A DNA stretch of 64,000 nt, from NCBI RefSeq assembly GCF_009617895.1, contig NZ_BLAW01000001.1, positions 1,293,001 to 1,357,000 on the forward strand, in the 5' to 3' direction. Source of the DNA: Prolixibacter sp. SD074 (GTDB lineage: Bacteria > Bacteroidota > Bacteroidia > Bacteroidales > Prolixibacteraceae). Each line of letters opens with the position of its first letter. Position 1 is the first letter of the stretch. This document shows positions 7,833 to 16,406 of this stretch, in pieces. A program made the translations under genes and the position numbers. Under the pieces are notes generated by a model. That model ran no database searches and had not been told where the DNA came from. It was given only the letters and a program-made list of their open reading frames with translations.

Positions 7833-10502
7833 TTAAAGTTTAAAAGAGAGTCCTATAGTACCGTATCTTCCAAATTTTGCCCATTGCTGAAGCTTGGCAT
7901 AATCGGCTGATGGTTTTCCGTAAATCTGTCGTTCTTCCTGATCGGTCAGGTTATTAAGCTGAAGGAAAGCAGACAAATTTTTCGTAATTCTTTGCTTCAC
8001 CGATAAATCAAGATGATATTCCTGCTTAAAATAGGAATCGGTATATTTATCGTCACCCACACTTTGCAGGATATCGTCCCTGAAATTATTCGAAATAACG
8101 AACGACAAACCTATTTTCGGATTATCATACATCAATGCAAAGTTTGCGATATTTTCCGGACTGTATCCCATCGGTAAGTTTCTTCCGTTAACTTCTATTT
8201 CAGCTTTTGTATAAGTGTAATTGGCATAAATGCTGAAATAATCCAGGAAAGGCACGTTGAGAAAATTAAGTCGCTGATTCAGGGCAAGTTCAAAACCATA
8301 AACTGTAGCATCGTCATCGCCGTTAACCGGCATGGTTATCTCGTAGACCGGTGATCCTCCTTCATACGGCAATGTTTCGGTATGGGTTGAATTCAGGATA
8401 ATATCAGCCATTTTTTTATAATAGACTCCTGCGCTGAAAAACCCCAAAGATGATGTATAACTCTCGAACATCAAATCAAAATTATTGGAAGTGGTTGGAT
8501 CAAGTTCCGGATTGCCCCTTTCTATTTCCCTCGAATCATCATCCCTAAACTCGTAGGGGACCAATGAAACATAATCAGGCCGGGAAATCCCCGATGAATA
8601 AGCCAACCTCAGGTTCATTTTATCGTTGAACCGGTAAGTAAAATGGGCAGAGGGCAATAAATTTGAGTAGCTTGCATCTGATTCATTTTGGTTAGTGGAC
8701 GCGATGGCCAGTGTCTGGTATTTATTCGTGGTTTTTTCGAACCTTAACCCGGCAAGAATGGTAAATTTTTCAGTCAGGTTCAGCGTTGTCATCCCGTAGG
8801 CAGCCCATATATCCTCACTGGCATCATAATTGTCATCCGTTTTGTCGAGGTACTCGGCCTTTTCTGCTCCCAAATACCCTGTATCATCCGGGTCTGCAAT
8901 CACATCGATAAAACCAAATTCCGCTTCGCCAAGTGTGTGTTCTTCAGGAAAATCCTTTAATTGCAATCTCCGGGCTGTATATTTTGCATCTTTATTTAAA
9001 TATTTTCCGCCAAATTTTAATGTACTCATTTCGTCGGTCAGGTAATAGGGAATTTCAATATTTACCATCCCCGAAATGTCTTCATCTTCTTTCAGGTTAT
9101 CGTCAACGCGAATGCGGTTGAGTGTGAGCACATCTTCCTGGGTAAATTTTGTATTCGGGCTAAATTCTTTTATTTCATCGTTAGTGTAACCCGAGAAATC
9201 AAAATCACGCTGAAACCTGAAATAAGTCCTCGCAGGCATATCTTCTTTGGCTTTAATCCAACTTCCTGTATAATCAAGCTTTATGCCGTTAAAATCATGG
9301 TTTCCCCCAAACATAATGCTGTTTAAATACTGATCTTCGACCCGGTTTCTGGTTTCTTTTGTTTCCTCGTTATCATCGATGACCCATTCGTTTTTCCGCC
9401 TGATCTCTTTATCAAAATACCTGTTGTAGTTGGCATTCACGTATATTCTGTTAAATTTATCAAATTTATACTCCGTGTTCAGATTAAACCCGGTCCGCTC
9501 CCTTAATACGTCATAATCGTTGGAGTGTTGGGCAAAAATATGCCCGGCCATGATATCATCGTATTCCAGTTCTTTTAACAACGAACCGCGATTGGTCTTA
9601 TAATAACTTGCAACAAACAGTACCCCGAGTTTTTTATCAAAGAACCGCTAGCCGACAACCCCCGAAAGATCGACAATATCTTTACCATATTCTTCGAAAT
9701 AAGAATGCTGGTCATTATAACCTGCCCCGGCATTTATGGCAAGAATACCTTTGTCGGGCGCTTGTTTCATCTGGAAATTAATATTACCGCCAATGGCGTC
9801 TCCGTCAATATCGGGCGTTAACGCTTTTGTTACAACAATATTTTCCATCAGTTCCTGGTTAAGCAGATCCAGTCCGACAGCCCTCCCCTCGCCGGGGTCC
9901 GGCGCAGGAATCCGTTGACCGTTCACTGTCAGTGAGTTATATTTGGGACCCATACCCCGAATCTGTACCAGTTCGCCTTCGCCCTGATCATAAGAAATAG
10001 ATATACCCGGAATGCGGGCAACCGTTTCCGCAGCGTTCCTGTCGGGGAAAACCTGGAATTGCTCAGACGACACAACATTTTTTATGTTGGGGGCATTCTT
10101 TTGCTCGTTCAGTGCTTTTGCCTGTCCGCGTGTCAGCTGACCGTAAACAGTGACACCCCCCAGTCTTTTTTCAGATTCCTTTAAAGCGAAGTCGACAACA
10201 GTAACCTGGTTTGCTTCAACGGTGACGTCCAGAACTTTTTTCTCATATCCGAGGTATGAAGCACTAATCTGATAGGTTCCGGGCTGTACCCCCGAAATCG
10301 TATAGTTGCCCTGTAAATCTGCTGAAGCGCCCAGCGAAGTATTCAGTAATATAACATTGGCGCCGATAAGAGGGGTTCCGGATGACTCTTCAATTAATTT
10401 ACCTACAATTTTCCCTTTAGATTGAGCAAATGTGTTTGAGAGACCCAGTATGCTGAAAAGCCCTATCCAGATAAGTAACAAATTAAACTTAAATCGAGTC
10501 AT
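7833..10502 (-). pseudogene. TonB-dependent receptor interrupted by an amber codon
   Basis: From 10502 the minus strand encodes a signal peptide, a carboxypeptidase-regulatory-like domain (about residues 28-115), and a TonB plug with PGISIS and VQIRGMG. The frame then meets TAG at 9648-9650 and continues without a shift to 7833, giving a beta-barrel that ends GTIGLSFKL, a proper outer-membrane C-terminus. The whole frame is 890 codons with one internal stop at codon 285. The motif FPDRNAAETVARIPGIS is typical of the Caulobacter/Xanthomonas-like receptor subfamily. It is either a fresh pseudogene or a sequencing error, because no other damage is visible. It heads the three-gene envelope locus. 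Confidence 0.88.
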
Positions 10503-10818
10503 AATTTTTTTTATTTTTTATTGTTATGTTAATAACTATATTTCGTGCCGATTTTAGGAATTAAATCATTCGCAATTTTTTATTCTTTTTACATTAAATA
10601 TTTTCTTGGGAGTTATGTTCCCTCTAACTAAATAAAAGATTTTGCGCTTCTGTTTTGGGGCAACAAAAAAATTACATTTTTATTTTGATCCTATTACGAA
10701 CCAGACATAAAATTGAATATCAATATATTATGTCTATACATTTTTTTTATTTTATTTAAAAGATATTTTATTTAGATCTGTTTAACAGGGAAGATTTTCT
10801 TCTTAACCGTTATGAAAC
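10503..10818. promoter_or_regulatory. Divergent intergenic region
   Basis: An AT-rich region of about 315 bases separates the TonB receptor (minus) from the ECF sigma gene (plus). Promoters for both are expected here, but I could not pick a convincing TAnnTTTG box for either. Confidence 0.4.
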
Positions 10819-11451
10819 ATGATTGATTTACCTTTGCATCAACATTTTTATAGAATTGTACTTCAGATGACGGACAATGAGGCTATAGTTATGTCTGACA
10901 AAGAATTAATAGAAAAGATCTCACAAAAGAAGGATGAAGGAGCTTTTACGATATTTTACAATAAATATTATCGATTATTGTACAAATGGGCATTCCGAAA
11001 AACGAGTGATTTGGAACTGGCGAATGAAATCACACAGTATTTTTGGATCACGTTTTGGGAGGAACCGGGAATCATTAAAACAGACGCTAACGACTCAGCC
11101 AACAAGTTTTTGCTTCATCATTTTACCTACCGAATGCTCGATTTCTTAAAATCACCCTATGTCAAAACTTTATCAGATGCCGGCAGAATATCTTTTGAGG
11201 AATTAGAAAATGAACTGTCCTATACGCACGTATCGGGGGAATACGAAATAAAAGAATTTGAATCTGTCGTTACAGATTTTTTTAATGATATGCCAGATAA
11301 GATGGGAGAGATTTTCATGATGCGTTACTGGGACGGATATACCATCAGGGAAACCGCGGAAATATTGAAAATAAATGAAAGGACGGTCAAATATAAATCG
11401 AAACATGCCGTTGACGCCATCAAAAAAATGATGGATAAAAAGAATGTATAG
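10819..11451 (+). CDS. ECF-type RNA polymerase sigma factor
   Basis: A 210-aa sigma factor. Region 2 lies at about residues 25-95 (KDEGAFTIFYNKYYRLLYKW to NEITQYFWITFW) and region 4 at about 145-205, ending in a helix-turn-helix with YTIRETAEILKINERTVKYKS. The first 24 residues are not conserved; ATG codons at 10867 or 10891 may be the true start. No FecR-type anti-sigma gene lies beside it. It is transcribed away from the TonB receptor operon and may control it, which is an inference from position. Confidence 0.85.
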   Translation: MIDLPLHQHFYRIVLQMTDNEAIVMSDKELIEKISQKKDEGAFTIFYNKYYRLLYKWAFRKTSDLELANEITQYFWITFWEEPGIIKTDANDSANKFLLHHFTYRMLDFLKSPYVKTLSDAGRISFEELENELSYTHVSGEYEIKEFESVVTDFFNDMPDKMGEIFMMRYWDGYTIRETAEILKINERTVKYKSKHAVDAIKKMMDKKNV

Positions 11452-11691
11452 ATACCGGATCATAGATTCCGGGTTATTCTAAGTTGTCAGAGTCGTTTTT
11501 CTTCTGTCAGCTGATAAGATAATCTAATCATGAAACCCGACTAATTTGGGCTGTAATATGATATTATTTGCAAAGTCCCTTAGGATAATTAGTTTGTAAA
11601 TTGCTAAGAAAAAGGCATCATCCTGTTAGGATAAATAATATCGAAAGTTTCCTTTGGTGTTTTGCCGAAAAAGTGGTAACATTGCACCCGC

Positions 11692-11713
11692 TTTTGACCG
11701 CTAGCGGTCAAAA
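11692..11713. repeat. Perfect 22-bp palindrome before the tRNA
   Basis: TTTTGACCGCT (11692-11702) is followed directly by its reverse complement (11703-11713), centred on CTAG. It lies 4 bases before the tRNA-like sequence. It may be a factor-independent terminator acting both ways or a protein-binding site. Confidence 0.55.
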
Positions 11714-11717
11714 AAAA

Positions 11718-11791
11718 GGTCCCATAGCTCAGTTGGTTAGATCACCTGACTCATAATCAAGGAGTCCTTGGTTCAAGCCCAGGTGGGTACC
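11718..11791 (+). tRNA. tRNA-Met(CAT), probably degenerate
   Basis: A 74-nt sequence with the layout of a Bacteroidota elongator tRNA-Met: GGTCCCA acceptor, D arm AGCTCAGTTGGTTAGA, anticodon loop CTCATAA and T arm CTTGG/CCAGG around TTCAAGC. Three deviations stand out: T replaces the usual G after TTAGA, the 3' anticodon strand reads TCAAGG where TCAGG is expected, and the acceptor 3' strand has an extra T (TGGGTACC rather than TGGGACC). These would weaken or bulge both stems, so it may be a dead copy. It directly abuts integrase remnant B. Confidence 0.65.
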
Positions 11792-11792
11792 T

Positions 11793-12098
11793 TTTCCTCC
11801 CGCGCCTTCAAAAAGGTAATGCCCGGGTTTGTACTTTTTGTAATAATCCCTTAAAACAGAAAGTAAAACCGGCGATAGCGGCACTTTACGTTGTTTCAGC
11901 CCTTTGCCTTCCTGGATGTTTACCTGCATCCGCCGGCTGTCAATGTCGGTAAGTTTGATGTTTACACTCCCTGTTCCGGGTCTTTTTTGCAAAAGCTACT
12001 GTAACCGGCAATGTGCCACCAGTAACTTTTACGGGTCCTTTCACTTAGATTCCGTAAAACCGCTTCCTGTTCAAATCTTTTTTTAAATTTGTCATCAT
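11793..12098 (-). pseudogene. Tyrosine recombinase remnant B
   Basis: A second copy of the integrase seen at 2221-2697, almost identical at both its N-terminal part (ERTRKSYWWHI) and the NIKLTDIDSRRMQV segment. About 120 codons between FCK and SVNIKLTD are deleted (junction near 11970). It extends further than copy A at the C-terminal side (KQRKVPLSPVLLSVLRDYY to LFEGAGGKG) and is cut at the tRNA-like sequence. The upstream ATG codons are again out of frame by one base at a run of seven A. No catalytic His-X-X-Arg or Tyr is left. Confidence 0.75.
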
Positions 12099-12159
12099 AC
12101 GTTATTTTTATTATAGTTCTTAAAAATAGACTTGTAAAGTCGTTTTAGTCAGCGATAAG

Positions 12160-12179
12160 CAGAAGGAAATCACCTTCTG
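12160..12179 (+). repeat. Hairpin preceding the 21-bp repeat array
   Basis: CAGAAGG and CCTTCTG form a perfect 7-bp stem around AAATCA. The last stem base is two bases before repeat unit 1 at 12181. Confidence 0.6.
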
Positions 12180-12180
12180 G

Positions 12181-12369
12181 TCGGAAAAATGCAACTGTAA
12201 GTCCGAAAAACGGCCATGTTAATCGGAAAAATGCATTTGTAAGGTTGTAAAATGGAGATGTAAGCATGGAAAACCCATCTGCAACTCCGAAAAAGGGAAA
12301 TGTAAGTCGGAAAAACGCAATTGTAAGTCTGGAAAACAGGACTGTAAAAGCGAATTACCAATTTGTAAT
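12181..12369. repeat. Tandem array of nine 21-bp units
   Basis: Nine units with exact 21-base spacing follow the pattern TCGGAAAAA-N6-TGTAAG. The six central bases differ in nearly every unit; units 4, 5, 8 and 9 are more diverged. Read on the plus strand the units encode heptapeptides of the form SEKxxCK with Cys at the same place in all nine, but there is a stop in unit 2 and no start codon. Read on the minus strand they give VFRTYSC-like heptads, open for 63 residues. The array ends 27 bases before a 99-aa gene. It may be a remnant coding repeat, a structured leader or a mobile repeat. Confidence 0.8.
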
Positions 12370-12396
12370 TTATTATAAACCTTTAAAAATTAAATT

Positions 12397-12696
12397 ATGG
12401 CATCAAGGACCAAACTTACCGACGCTTCAACCGATACCGACATACAAACAAAACTTTCAAGATTGAAAATATCCATAGACGACTTGAACGCAGCCAATAC
12501 CCTGATAACTGAATTAGAAGCATCAAGGGCAGTTTACTTGAAAGAAAAGGGAGAGTCTCAGGATGCAACCAAGATAAAAGATGCCGCAATTGGCAAGATA
12601 GATGAGTGGATGAGCGAGTTTTATGCAGTAGCACGTATTGGATTGGAAGATAATCCACAGCTATTAGAAGCCTTGGGCAAAACTGTGAAAAGTTAG
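12397..12696 (+). CDS. Small helical protein of unknown function
   Basis: A 99-aa, fully helical, soluble protein with no signal peptide; it starts 27 bases after the 21-bp repeat array. Its C-terminus (IDEWMSEFYAVARIGLEDNP, then LLEALGKTVKS) looks like the conserved tail of Bacteroidota proteins of roughly 150-200 aa found next to simple repeats, so it may be a shortened member. That family has no function I know of. The protein at 58929-59465 has a similar composition and also sits among repeats. The reading frame has good codon structure and no internal damage. Confidence 0.65.
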   Translation: MASRTKLTDASTDTDIQTKLSRLKISIDDLNAANTLITELEASRAVYLKEKGESQDATKIKDAAIGKIDEWMSEFYAVARIGLEDNPQLLEALGKTVKS

Positions 12697-12788
12697 TGGT
12701 ATTGCCCACACTATTTGCAAGCACATCCAGCAAACCCCACAGGCCAACGCCAGACCAAAATTTGCGGGAAGAGCTTACAAAGCCAGCC

Positions 12789-12822
12789 CAATTGTGTTTT
12801 AATTCGTGTTGGGCTTAACCGT
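12789..12822 (+). repeat. 34-bp direct repeat, right copy
   Basis: Exact copy of 2048-2081. Here the arms AGCCCAA (12785-12791) and TTGGGCT (12809-12815) make an inverted repeat that the left copy only half preserves. The right edge joins the stump of a hydrolase gene. Confidence 0.75.
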
Positions 12823-12991
12823 GCAGGGACGGTATGATTTTATTTGTCCTCCGGCACAGGCTTTCAGGTTGCATTCCCAATTGAAGAATTCGGAGCTGCA
12901 TATGACGATTGCCGGACACTCTTCAACGGATGAGGAGACGAAAAAAGCCTCGATTAGTGAACTGAAAAGGATAACGTCCACGGACAAATAA
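12819..12991 (+). pseudogene. C-terminal stump of an alpha/beta hydrolase (prolyl iminopeptidase-like)
   Basis: The frame VQGRYDFICPPAQAF, followed by SELHMTIAGHSS, matches the C-terminal pattern of prolyl iminopeptidases and relatives: the Asp of the triad in GRYD and the His in AGHS. Everything upstream, including the nucleophile Ser, is replaced by the 34-bp repeat, so only about 57 residues remain. It appears to mark where accessory DNA replaced chromosomal sequence. Confidence 0.5.
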
Positions 12992-13024
12992 CCTGTTGTA
13001 TTTAGCAAGTGCTAAAAATGAAAG

Positions 13025-13513
13025 CTATTTAATAATCTTAATCTTCTTCGCTGACTCCTTGCGGGTAATCAACATGGGAATGGCGACACCGGCTGCCAGC
13101 GATAACAAGATAAAAAGTGTTTTAAGGCCATTGCTTACTGCCGAATTCAACACATCGCTGTAGCTTTCGGCGCCTGTGTTACCAGCCAGTTTAATCAGTC
13201 CCAGCATCATCCGGTAGGCAAATGCTCCGGGAACCATGGGAATAACGGCCGGAATGGAAAAGACCAACGGCGGCGCATGTTTGTTGTGGGCCGCCGGAAT
13301 GCTCAGAATACCAACTACGACGGCACCGGCCAACGATGCCAGGATAATATTTCCGCCGAAGAAAAGCACCAGCAATTTGGTTATTCCGCCCAGTGCGCCC
13401 AACAGCCAAATGAATGGCAAAGTCCGCTGCGGCACATTAAACAATATGGCAAACCCCAGGGCTGCAAATCCCAGCCAAACGCCCATCTCCGGAAAATGAT
13501 ACCACTCCGTCAT
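13025..13513 (-). CDS. YjjB/ThrE_2-type membrane protein
   Basis: A 162-aa integral membrane protein with four or five hydrophobic segments and the family motif FSIPAVIPMVPGAFAYR (about residues 86-102), typical of the short partner of split threonine/serine or succinate exporters. It starts three bases after the stop of its partner (13517-14284), so the two are one transcript and probably one complex in the inner membrane. Proteins of this pair export small carboxylates or amino acids in other bacteria; the substrate here is not shown by sequence. Confidence 0.8.
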   Translation of the reverse strand: MTEWYHFPEMGVWLGFAALGFAILFNVPQRTLPFIWLLGALGGITKLLVLFFGGNIILASLAGAVVVGILSIPAAHNKHAPPLVFSIPAVIPMVPGAFAYRMMLGLIKLAGNTGAESYSDVLNSAVSNGLKTLFILLSLAAGVAIPMLITRKESAKKIKIIK

Positions 13514-13516
13514 CGC

Positions 13517-14284
13517 TTAAATATTATAGATTAACATGGCTCCTAACATCCCCAACGCAATGGCAAATGAGATAATCATCCCGTTTGCGCCACGAACCAG
13601 GCCATTCATAATGTTTCCGTCAATCAAGTCGGTAAACGAATTGATTAGCGGTACACCGGGAATCAGAAACAGCACCGATGTGGCAAAGGCCAGTTCCGGA
13701 TCGGCGCCCAGCCCCCATTTTACCGATGCGCCGGAAATCAACGATGCTGCCAGTGAACCGAAAAAGACACACATGTACCCGTTGAATGCATGTTTGTCAC
13801 TCTCCTGCCGCACATATAAACCAGCAAACGTTGCCGTGAAAGCCACAGCCATTTCAATGGCCTCGCCACCAAACAAGCGGCAAAACGACGCTCCGGCCAA
13901 ACTGACCAGTAACAAAATCACCAATCGCGGATAGTGCGGCAAACTTCGCAAACGCTCAATCTCTGCATTAATTTGCGGAATGTCCCACTCCTCTTCCACT
14001 ACGCGCCAGCTCATCCGGCTAATGCCTGATACCACCTTGAAATTGACACCATGCGGTGAAGTCCGTTTCAGGCTGCTGAAAAAATATTGCGATTCCTCTT
14101 CCACCAACGTCAGCATCAAGGCCCGGTGCGTCACCAACAACTCGGAAGTGTAGCCCAATGCTTCGGCAATCCGCGAAATGGTCACCCGAATCCGGCCGGT
14201 ACTGGCTCCGGAGCTCATCAACAAGGCTCCTGTCTCCAAAAGTGTTGAAGCCAGTTTCTTGGTACGATTGTTCACTTTCTCCAT
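13517..14284 (-). CDS. YjjP/ThrE-type exporter subunit (DUF1212)
   Basis: A 255-aa protein with a soluble N-terminal half and four to five membrane segments in the C-terminal half. The start LASTLLETGALLMSSGAST matches the conserved DUF1212 opening, and FLIPGVPLINSFTDL (about residues 200-214) is the family motif in the membrane part. In E. coli the YjjP/YjjB pair exports succinate; in Corynebacterium a fused version (ThrE) exports threonine. Either role is possible. It is the first gene of the two-gene operon. Confidence 0.82.
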   Translation of the reverse strand: MEKVNNRTKKLASTLLETGALLMSSGASTGRIRVTISRIAEALGYTSELLVTHRALMLTLVEEESQYFFSSLKRTSPHGVNFKVVSGISRMSWRVVEEEWDIPQINAEIERLRSLPHYPRLVILLLVSLAGASFCRLFGGEAIEMAVAFTATFAGLYVRQESDKHAFNGYMCVFFGSLAASLISGASVKWGLGADPELAFATSVLFLIPGVPLINSFTDLIDGNIMNGLVRGANGMIISFAIALGMLGAMLIYNI

Positions 14285-14592
14285 AATTTCAGGACTCAGT
14301 CGGATTAATTTCCAACTACAAAATTAGGGCATTCCTTTGGAAACAGCGGGATCGGTTTTCATTTTTAACGATAAGTTGATTTAATTCCATGCTTTACTGA
14401 ATTGGGGGCTGTTCTCCAGACGAACTTTGGTCGATTATGTGTGATGCCGTAGCATGAAATTCAATATCATAAAGATTTTTCAGGTCCCGGGTATTCGGGG
14501 AAAGGTAAAAAAAAACTTGATTTTTCCGGATTTAGAAGAATTTCAAACAACGATGTATAACATATATCCAATAGACGAACCGGTTATTTTCT

Positions 14593-14600
14593 TAATTTTG
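14593..14600 (+). promoter_or_regulatory. Putative -7 box for the DUF1080 gene
   Basis: TAATTTTG fits TAnnTTTG and lies 23 bases before the start codon at 14624. No clear -33 element is seen. The rest of the 14285-14592 gap shows nothing that I can assign. Confidence 0.45.
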
Positions 14601-14623
14601 TTCATCGGACTAAACTGATACAC

Positions 14624-15484
14624 ATGAAAAAACTGATTTTGCTTTTCGGGCTCGGATTGATCCTCTTCTCCTGTGCGCAGGAAAAACAACCTACATTTAC
14701 CAGCTTATTCAACGGGAAAGATCTTTCGGGATGGGATTCCTATCTAACCGCTCCTTACGATACCTTGCAGAAGTTAGGGCTGAATTACGGCGATGCGTTT
14801 CCCGATTCGCTTGTCTTTGGCGTAAATAACGATCCGCTGGGCGTTTTCACAGTAGTGGAAAAAGATGGTGCGCCGGCTGTTCGTATTTCCGGACAGATAT
14901 TTGGATGCATTGCTTCGCAGAAGGAATACAAAAACTACCATTTCCACCTTGAGTTTAAGTGGGGCGGGAAGAAATGGGCGCCCAGAACGGAGGCGCCACG
15001 CGACTGTGGCTTGCTCTATCACTCCGATGGACCATTTGGTGCGGGCTCCAGTACCTGGATGCGCTCGCTGGAATGCCAGATACAGGAACGGGATTGCGGT
15101 GACTTTTACCCGGTTGGCGCAGCTTACACCGATATTCCGGCTTTACCGAATAATGAAAACCGCTTTTACACCTACAAAGCAGGAGCCCCGCTGGTAACAT
15201 TTGGTGGTGACCTCTGGCGCTGCCAGCGCGACAAAGACTGGGAAAGCCTCCCGGGCAAATGGACTTCGATTGATCTGTACACGGTTGGCGACACCAGCAT
15301 TCATGTGGTGAACGGGCATAAAAACATGGTTCTTTTCCATAACCGAATGATGGTAAACGGGAAAGAAGTGCCCGCGGCCAAGGGCAAAATTCAAATTCAA
15401 TCGGAGGGTGCAGAAGTATTTGTCCGTGACATGAAAATCACGCCAATTGAGCATCTTCCCAAAGCATTACTGAACCAGGAATAA
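14624..15484 (+). CDS. DUF1080 (3-keto-disaccharide hydrolase-like) lipoprotein
   Basis: A 286-aa lipoprotein: the signal ends LILFSC at residue 17. The mature protein is one DUF1080 domain with the opening LFNGKDLSGWDSY and the laminin-G/GH16-like jelly-roll pattern FHLEFKWGGKKW followed by DCGLLYHSDGP. Members of this domain hydrolyse 3-keto-glycosides or bind sugars in the periplasm. It lies upstream of the DUF89 gene with an 11-base gap to that gene's preferred ATG, so the two are co-transcribed. Confidence 0.85.
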   Translation: MKKLILLFGLGLILFSCAQEKQPTFTSLFNGKDLSGWDSYLTAPYDTLQKLGLNYGDAFPDSLVFGVNNDPLGVFTVVEKDGAPAVRISGQIFGCIASQKEYKNYHFHLEFKWGGKKWAPRTEAPRDCGLLYHSDGPFGAGSSTWMRSLECQIQERDCGDFYPVGAAYTDIPALPNNENRFYTYKAGAPLVTFGGDLWRCQRDKDWESLPGKWTSIDLYTVGDTSIHVVNGHKNMVLFHNRMMVNGKEVPAAKGKIQIQSEGAEVFVRDMKITPIEHLPKALLNQE

Positions 15485-15494
15485 ATTGAGCATC

Positions 15495-16349
15495 ATGGAT
15501 CATCGTTGTTACACCTGCCTGGTAAAATCATTTGACAAACTACTGGAATCACATCCCTTTCCGGAAGATACCAAAGAAGCGCACATGAAAGATTTCCTTC
15601 GTTTTCTGGGAGCTGAAAACGGAAAGATTATGCCCGCCGATATTAGTCGCCGGAACCATCAGAAGATCCGGGAAATGTTGCAAACAGACGATCCCTACCG
15701 GGAAATCAAAATTCAGTCGAACAATGGATTGCTCGCACAGTACGATCACTGGAAGGAGAAGGTAAACCAAAGCAATGATTCGTTTGACACAGCATTGCGG
15801 CTGGCCATTGGCGGTAACATTATCGACTACGCTGCCAATCCTGAATTCGATGTGGATGAAACTTTTGACAAGGTATTGAACAGCGATTTTGCCATCAACC
15901 ATTCACAACTTCTCCGCCAAAAACTGGAAAAGGCGGACACGGTCCTATACCTGGGCGATAATGCCGGCGAAATAGTGATGGATAAACTCTTTCTGGAAAC
16001 GCTCGGTCATCCCGGCGTGGTGTATGCAGTCCGCGGCCGGCCCGTCATCAACGACGTAACCCTGGAAGATGCGAAAAGCGTCGGCATCGACCGGTTCGCA
16101 CGCATCATCAGTAACGGAGCAGATGCACCTTCCACGCTGCTTCACCTGGTTTCGGACGAATTTCTGGAGGTATACCGGCAAGCTGATGTCATCATCTCCA
16201 AAGGACAGGGTAACCTGGAAGGTCTTATGGGAAACCGGGAAAAATCGATCTTTTATCTGCTGATGGTCAAGTGCCCGCTGATTGGCGATAAACTGGGCGT
16301 GCAAAAAGGTGATTTTGTCGTGGCGCACAACCACCTGATGGAAAATTGA
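15495..16349 (+). CDS. DUF89 family protein (ARMT1-like)
   Basis: A 284-aa cytoplasmic protein (ATG at 15495; a TTG at 15486 gives three more residues). It shows the metal-binding family motifs GDNAGEIVMDK (about 157-167) and KGQGNLEGL, together with the N-terminal Cys pair RCYTC. DUF89 proteins are metal-dependent phosphatases, some thought to clear damaged sugar phosphates. The gene follows the DUF1080 lipoprotein, which would fit repair or use of unusual sugars. Confidence 0.85.
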   Translation: MDHRCYTCLVKSFDKLLESHPFPEDTKEAHMKDFLRFLGAENGKIMPADISRRNHQKIREMLQTDDPYREIKIQSNNGLLAQYDHWKEKVNQSNDSFDTALRLAIGGNIIDYAANPEFDVDETFDKVLNSDFAINHSQLLRQKLEKADTVLYLGDNAGEIVMDKLFLETLGHPGVVYAVRGRPVINDVTLEDAKSVGIDRFARIISNGADAPSTLLHLVSDEFLEVYRQADVIISKGQGNLEGLMGNREKSIFYLLMVKCPLIGDKLGVQKGDFVVAHNHLMEN

Positions 16350-16406
16350 ATTGCCTTCCGGGAAACCGGGCAATCGATAATTTAAACGTAACCCCCCCAA
16401 TTAACC

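Noticed and set aside
12170-12361. 63-aa minus-strand protein with VFRTYSC-like heptads
   Set aside because: It is an open frame through the 21-bp array, but there is no signal for translation and the pattern follows from the repeat phase. I list the repeat, not the frame.
12181-12369. Possible CRISPR array
   Set aside because: The units are only 21 bases long with six variable bases, the constant part is imperfect, and there are no cas genes. This is a tandem repeat, not repeats with spacers.
14774-15454. Several minus-strand open frames inside the DUF1080 gene
   Set aside because: They are shadows of a clear lipoprotein gene with conserved motifs.
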